Shown here: positions 31,762-38,036 of the stretch, one piece after another
Numbering within the stretch: position 1 is the stretch's first letter
How the letters are laid out: each line of letters starts with the position of its first letter
Assembly (NCBI GenBank): GCA_008931825.1
Contig: QXVZ01020928.1
Span: 1-38,036, forward strand
Length of the DNA stretch: 38,036 bases
Direction of reading: 5' to 3'
Source: Phallusia fumigata
Lineage: Eukaryota; Chordata; Ascidiacea; Phlebobranchia; Ascidiidae
Translations under genes and position numbers: made by a program
Notes under the pieces: model-generated
The model's database searches: none
Seen by the model: only the letters and a program-made list of their open reading frames with translations
What the model was told of the DNA's origin: nothing

Positions 31762-34700
31762 TGAAACCTCGCTAGCTGGAAGTCCGGAGTGTCTTTTGAT
31801 AAAACAAATAGATCAAGAACTATCCGCGATTCGACATTAAAACAAACTAGATTTTTTAATGTTTTAAAATCATTGCGACGTTTGCATATGGGACTACCAT
31901 TTTTGCGGTCAGAAAAGATGTCATTTTTAAATATTTATTGTACAGTATTTATAGAATATTCAAAATACTGTTCATATTAGCTTAGTACTTGTATTCAATG
32001 TATAGAACTAGTTAATTGTTTAGTTAGCAACTATAGGTGCGCTTTTTTGCAAACAAGCGTAAACATACTTAAAAATATGTGAAATGTTGTTGCAAATCAT
32101 CGTTCCGGTACTTTCTTCCTCAACACTTCTTTCCACTGTAGTCCCACACAGTTAGGATTGCAACCTCCTAATACATTGGTCTAAGAAACATGTTTTTAAC
32201 CGAGACCCTTACCTGGTCCCACAAACGTCTCCCCCGCCCAGTCGTCTTTTCTCATACTGCGTCAAACTCACTCTTTTGTGAGCCGCGTCGCTTAACGCTT
32301 GATAATTATGTAGCAGCAGAGCGTTCAACCTCGGTCGACAAATTGCGCGCTTAAGCTTTTTGCGTCTTATACCGTTTTAACGTTGCGCAGCTATTTCCGG
32401 CCTGGTGATTACTTTAGTGATACTGTGTCGCTATGGTTTCTTTTACCAAGCGAAATAAACTTAACTCCAACATAAAATTTCCTAGTGCGACTGATCACAA
32501 TAACGCAGTTAGCGTTTATATCTTAATCTCAAACTGTCACGAATAACTGCTGAGACATTATACAAACGCACATTCATTGAGTCAGAAAAGCGTAAAGACA
32601 AACTTTTAATGTGAATTTAATGGGGTATTGCCGCGTTTTTTCGGGTAAGCTTGCGACACATACTCAGATTGGCCGCTACTTGTTCGCACAACGTATAACG
32701 CGTATGTGAACGTAGATATCATAAGCTTATTGCTGTTTTTTGTTTGAATTTTAAATGCTTAACTTTAGAATCAATTTTAGACCAATTTACTTCTATCGTC
32801 AACAATGCCGTTTGTTGCAGCAATAGTATGTTTCGAACATTACATTTGTCTAAGGACAATCAGGTTCTGTTTTTCTGCTGAATACCTGTAACTGCTCGCT
32901 GTCAAGATGTGTCTAAGAATCGGACATCGAAAATACCTATATTCGGCTAGTCCCCCCATCACAATCATGCGTATGTCGATAAGCTAAGCCAAAGCTTTCA
33001 ATATTTTCTTTAATATGCAGCTGTGATCTATAGTTTGTGCACTTGGTAATGTAAGTCAGCTGTTTGGTTAACGAATTATATTAGTGCCATTGCGTCAACT
33101 TGCGTTTGACTTCCAAGCGAAGTTAAAGCAACTCAAACATCATTTTAACATCACCATCTTCTGTTGTTCCGACAACGGCTGTATTTTCTTGCAACCTTTC
33201 CTTGGGTACAGGCACAAACACTAAGTCAGCAACTTTTAGCTGTCGGCGCTATAGGAAGTGGCACAATTTACACCGCGTGCCTGGCACAGTATCAAGGGGC
33301 CTTATTGGTAGTTTGTTGACAAAACACGCTGGCTATAGGACCACATCCTTCACGTTTCTGAACAGTTAGTTGTGGGCGCTTCCTCTGTAGATTCTCACCC
33401 TGACGCAGGTGTGTGCAGCTTGCGGCCCGCCCGAATGGAATTTGTGTGGCCCGCGGAGAGGCACGAGTTTTAGATGGAGTGCGGTCCGCAGAACCATTTT
33501 AGTGCAAAATACAGTACGACCGACTCAAATCCCTTTTTGTTGTTACTGGTGCTTTGTGTAACCGACCGAAGTCAAATTTGTTACCCTTGGCGGAACCATG
33601 CGGTTAGGGTCAGTAACCAACGCTTGACTTAGGAATTTTACTCCTTTTCTTAGTGAACGGAATAATTTTCCCCTTTACATGATATTACCGTTACTGACAT
33701 GCAATAGACCAAAGTTAACTCATATTAAACGTAGTTGATGCGGCCCGCGACCTAACGCAATTAATTGTTTAAGGCCTGCAGAATTACAGGTTGCACAACC
33801 CTTCCTGTATCCTTTTTGCTTAGTTATTTTGTTTTAGCTCAGGCATAACTTGGCTACTTGAAGACACACCTTCAGACAGGGCTAATTGAGGACCCGACCC
33901 TGACCTTCGCACCAAATGTGTGTTTGGCGATGGCTACGTAACAGAAATATGCCCGGCTTTACTTGACCATGACAATTCTGAAACACATACAACTTCGGCA
34001 ACTCACAAATTTGTACAAAATGCGAAATTTATTCAAACTAAATATAAAGAGGTCACGTTGAATTTGAAAAAATGTATCGATATACGTCACACAGTTCTGT
34101 AGTAACGAGTTAACTCTTTCCTATAACAGAGGATTTTTCAACTTTACGTTGAACAAAGTATCAATGTTGTGACTTGCTGCAATGTACGTTTTACCGTTTA
34201 TTTTGCCAAGATGAACAAATATCTGATGCAAAAGGCCTAGGCCGTTGGTTCTAATCCCGACCCGACATCCAATGCTGCTTTTGCAAGTCTTGCTAAAAAT
34301 TCATGCAAGTTTTGGCCTACTTGAAGGACTAAAGGGCCTCGAAACATTGTGGCGCTGCACGTACGAGCGTTATCGGAATACAATGGGTCGCACTAAATTG
34401 AGGTTTCAACTCCTGTAACAGGATAATCACAATAAAAATGTGGCGTCGAACGTTTAAATATTGGTAGGTCGGCCTTAATGGCCCTTTTAGGCACATTTTC
34501 GCCCAAAAAAACACGTAAACATCTCATTACATGCAGGAAGCGGTTTCCTAGATGTGAGCAATTCGTGCTACCACTTATGTTGGCATAGTATAAACGCAAG
34601 TTTAATCAATGGAAATGTTAAGAGAAAAAACATTACCTAATAACAGTGGAAACAGATACGAAGGTGTTGAAATCAAATGTGTTGATGTAAGTTTGAAAAC

Positions 34701-34857
34701 AAATAAGTTAAAATTTCGTTTGCAAAAATTCCTAAATGTACATGTGTTGTTACGCAAAAACAATATGAGCAAATTTACATTCTTTTACGCTAGATTGTAT
34801 GATGCGCAATTTAAAAAACCGCTTTGGGATGCAGGTGATAATGTTGTTGGTCGGCCG
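31762..34857. other. Spacer between the two GPCR genes
   Basis: The promoter side of the first GPCR and the 3' side of its paralogue. Apart from the element at 33406-33807 I find no supported exon or RNA gene; open frames here (for example 33920-34102 and 34609-34881 on the plus strand) have no recognisable product. Confidence 0.5.
33406..33807. mobile_element. Possible hAT-type MITE between the GPCR genes
   Basis: Left end CAGGTGTGTGCAGCTTGCGG and right end, reversed, CAGGAAGGGTTGTGCAACCT share a GTGCA core; GCGGCCCGC occurs near both ends, a common feature of such elements. The target duplication is not evident. Confidence 0.5.
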
Positions 34858-37852
34858 TTAAATGTGTCGAGCGCTGGTTGACATCTCCTGTGTGCTTTCT
34901 GGCTGGGAGGTTGCGCATTTTCCGAACCGGCAGAAGAAATTCGTCAGGCACCGTTTGGTCTCCTTTCGAAGGTTGCTGAAAAATGACTCGTAGTTTAATC
35001 CAAAATTGCGAGTCAAGTTGTAGTGTCTTGTAATACTGAGCGTGGATGACAGTGGTTTAGAATGTTTCTTTTCGAAGAACGGAATTTCAGATATCACGGC
35101 ACCGATACACTGATCCGAAACTTAAAGGTTTATCCAGTTTTCAACATTAAACGTTTGGCTACGTAGAAGTAATCCCGGCTTAGAAAGTAGTTTATTTGTT
35201 TTATTTTTATCCTCGGTGTGTGGAACAACGTTATGCTCGCGATGGATCCACTGTCGAGCTACCCGTCATTCTTGGAGTTCCGTTGGATCATTTTATTTCA
35301 TTGTTTTGATTTTTTGAAGTTGACGACTTTAACTAAGGTCAACCTATCGAGTTAGCAATGGCGCTTAAGTTTCTTGCTCAGAGAAACACAAGCGAACAGT
35401 CAGTCAGTCAGCTAATAGCATGATGCGCGTAGCGTGTCCCATTACACTGTATTTGCTACGATGTATTTCGTTAGTTTACGTCGACTTCAACTGTCGTTTG
35501 CGTCGCTCTCGCCAACCACCCCAAATATTGTAGAACTACTCTATTTGTGACATGCCCGCGATATAGTACCGCGGGGATCATGAAAAACAGGAAGTTCTGG
35601 GATTAAAGTTTGAACTTCTGCTAAATTTAAAAGGGACGCTTCCGAATTAACTGCACGGGGCAATTTGGTGTCGTGAGGGCTCTTTACAAAATCAATCACC
35701 GTCGCATCGCTGCCAAATCGTAACCACCAGGGGATCGCAAAATTGCAGTTATAATGCAATCGCAGCTAATTTGACGCTTGACGTGAAATGTTATTAAGGT
35801 CCAGCCTGACCTCGTCAATCAAAACATTGGCACTTACCGCCAATGCCAATCAATCAACCCTATTTTTTGAGGTTTTTACTGTGCGGTTGTTTTACCACAT
35901 AGCCTTTGCGACAATAGGATGCCAACGTCAATCACTACATTGCGGCTACTATATGTGCAGATTGAACAAAACTCTTGGATAACTGAAAATGCCGACCACA
36001 AAAACGCCTATTTAGCCTTTTGTAATTGATTTTGGGCATAGTTAATTACGTTATTTTTTTTAATTATGCCGAAACTGGCCTTGTCAATCATAGTTTTGCA
36101 TCCAGAACGCGCAAGCAAAATGAACCAAATACGCTTAATTGGTTCATGTAGGGGTGTATCTTGTACGCCACAATTGTGATTGAGATATTGGTATTTGAAT
36201 CCTATGAGGGCGTAATTAGGACATGTGTCGGCTTCAATAACAATGAAAGTATCATTGACCCCAAGTGCCCTGTAGTTGAGACATAGACCTTAGCCGTTGC
36301 TGCCGTTTGCGTAACTGATTAACATCTTTTGTGGTAGACACAACCTCAAGTACTTGTTTCCATTCTGTTTAAAACACATATTTGCGTATTCTTTAGGACC
36401 GCAGTCATGTATTGCCCGCTGTGGCTAGACAATGTGGCCCATAGTATTTCTATTGTACGTCGAACGCAATTTGTTGAACGCTGCTCACAAAAAACCTGAC
36501 CGTTACCGGTTTTAATACAAACTGGGTGGGACTTCAATTAAACCACAGACAAGTTTCAAACTACTGTGGTTTAAACTGTTAATTTAAAACTGGCGCAACG
36601 GTTTGTCATTTGATCTGACGAAACTTTGTATGCGAGGTGATGTTGCTGGAAATGAAAAAGTTGATGCGTGAGAGCAACTTGTTGGTTGCTTATACATCTT
36701 AGTGGGTTAGGCCACTTTAGTGGTTTGGGGTAAGTCATTTTACGGCTGCAAAAATGTTGCGGTGTTCGACCTTTTCTTAAAAATGTTGTTCAAAACAAAA
36801 TCCGTAAAGCTGCACCTTAAAAGGAAACAGCCTTCAACGCAAATCTAAAACGAGTTTGGGATTTTTTTCTCTCGAACTGCAAATTATCAAAATGCGTAAG
36901 CAGTGTGGTGCTTTTGTAGTAAATTAATCACTGCACATGACTTAGCTTTCTGCGTCCTGTTAAATCAGCATTTTTACCGCCACGTTTTAAAAGGGGCATT
37001 TTGCTGACGCTGCACTGTCAGTATTACGAAGTCACATCCGTTGTTCTAAATTTTCTGATGACCGTCGTCATGCTGATGTTGATGCGCACCAAAACCTATT
37101 TGTTATCTGATTTGTCGCTTAGAGCTGCAATGTGAGCAGGACGCAGCTTCGTTACAAAATTGCTGGCAGTAAAAAAGTAACTACTTGATCGAAAACGAAA
37201 CTGCCGGATCACTCGCAAAAAGGTGAACGCAGTTTATTGTAAACATTTCAACAATCGCTGTTGTCATGACCGGTGCAAAATGACAAGCTTTAGACCGAAT
37301 CGTTTGCAATCAGGTGTGTTTACTACGTACCAGTTCACGGGTAGTTTTGTTTTTAATCAAGCTACTTTTGAGGTCTGTGAATTCCAAAGTAATTACTGCC
37401 TAAAAATGTTTTGTGTAACGGGATTATGTAACTCATAAATGTTGACAAAACAAATTTTTGCCCATTTCTGCCGTCTAAAACGAGGGTCCGCTCGGTCTAT
37501 CGACCGGACCATTACTTGCAAGTCTAAGACAGCAGGTCCGCCTCTCCTAAGCTTAAGCAACTACAGGCCAGCTTATGCCGCTATTCTACGTGTTTTTACA
37601 TTTATGAGGCGTTTATCAGCGGACCTGCAGTTTTGGACGTTACAGGTTTAAAACTTATGTTGGGTCTCTTTAGTGTCAACGAACACGTTTGTTTCAAAAC
37701 TATGGTTTTCAGAACATACCTTGACCCCAAGTTGTAGAACAGCGGGTTCAAACATTCACTGACCCTCAAACACATATACTGGGAAATCGCAAAAACCCAT
37801 CTTTCGAACTCCTGTGATGGCGGAGGTCTCTCCAATACGGACAGATTGAAAG
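34858..37852 (-). CDS. Second GPCR, tandem paralogue, last two exons only
   Basis: Exon 37852-37720 encodes extracellular loop 3 and TM7: FNLSVLERPPP, RWVFAISQYM, then SECLNPLFYNLGSR, nearly the same as the first GPCR over TM7. Exon 34975-34858 encodes the tail SNLRKETKRCLTNFFCRFG to SARHI and TAA. The TM7 exon is 133 bases in both genes, entering in phase 1 and leaving in phase 2, and both tail exons start with C|AACCTTCG. Upstream exons (TM1-TM6) should lie beyond the right edge. The intron is 2.7 kb against 0.58 kb in the first gene. The short basic, Cys-containing tail (CRFGKC) could be palmitoylated; this is inferred. Confidence 0.85.
35195..35400 (-). repeat. tRNA-derived SINE, copy D (in second GPCR intron)
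   Basis: It carries the full tail block (TTTATCCTCGG, TTATGCTCGCGATGGATCCA, CTGTCGAGCTACCCGTC) and the body block TTAAGTTTCTTGCTCAGAGA (plus-strand reading). The tRNA-like end is replaced by a short (AGTC) run at about 35397-35410, so it is truncated. Confidence 0.65.
35401..37719. other. Remainder of second GPCR intron
   Basis: No supported exon, RNA gene or transposon ends. A Cys-rich open frame at 37223-37438 on the plus strand has no signal peptide or splice support. Confidence 0.4.
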
Positions 37853-38036
37853 CTGTTGAGGGGTTGAATCGTGTTTAATGTCAAGCGGAATCTGGGTGCT
37901 TGTGCTTATAAAGCACTATTGAAAGTATATTTTTTCTATAGATCAGTAATTTCTAATAAGGGGTTTTAATCATTTTTCTTGCGAATAGCAAAAAAACATT
38001 GCTAGTTTTTTTTCAGTTTTCCAATTAGACTGGAAT

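Noticed and set aside
34609-34881. 90-codon plus-strand open frame
   Set aside because: No recognisable product, no splice support, and its end overlaps the antisense GPCR tail exon.
37223-37438. Cys-rich 71-codon plus-strand frame
   Set aside because: No signal peptide, no homology I can recognise, starts from GTG, and lies in the intron of the second GPCR.

Overview
The window is animal nuclear DNA: intron-rich, AT-rich, with no operons or ribosome-binding sites. Reading through GT/AG splice sites with matching phases gives two complete and two partial protein genes. Short introns, an MDC1 with a compact tail, an REJ-family receptor and a private receptor pair suggest a marine deuterostome, most likely an ascidian tunicate. 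That assignment is inference from gene content and style, not a database match.

Region 1 (about 1-4211, + strand) is the 3' part of an MDC1-like DNA-damage mediator: a long acidic, Ser/Thr-rich disordered exon with three TQ[V/I]YS motifs, basic linkers and a C-terminal tandem BRCT pair. Its start lies outside the window.

Region 2 (5285-26970, + strand) is a 44-exon gene that I assembled by hand; every junction keeps frame, giving 7491 coding bases (2496 residues). It encodes a secreted-then-anchored receptor. In order it has a signal peptide, a small Cys-rich module, a very N-glycan-rich region held in one 1.4 kb exon, cadherin/VCBS-like beta-sandwich units, a DCxGxCxG cysteine repeat block, a TIG-like stretch, an REJ module, a GAIN/GPS-like segment without the usual HLT cleavage residues, a TIL cysteine knot, one membrane helix, and a short tail with a PPAY motif. 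The architecture recalls single-pass egg-jelly receptors and is the best candidate here for an undescribed system.

Region 3 (27887-31761, - strand) is a complete eight-exon rhodopsin-class GPCR (306 residues), convergent with the REJ gene. Its DRY motif is replaced by FRF and it has almost no second extracellular loop. Region 4 (34858-37852 and beyond, - strand) holds the last two exons of a tandem paralogue whose TM7 exon has the same 133-base length and phases; the rest lies past the right edge.

Introns and spacers are full of non-autonomous hAT-type elements with terminal inverted repeats and 8-bp target duplications, including one nested inside another, one built as an internal tandem duplication, and a family with two related copies 1.2 kb apart. 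Four copies of a tRNA-derived SINE family, all in the same (minus) orientation, are also present. Remaining non-coding stretches show nothing I can support.
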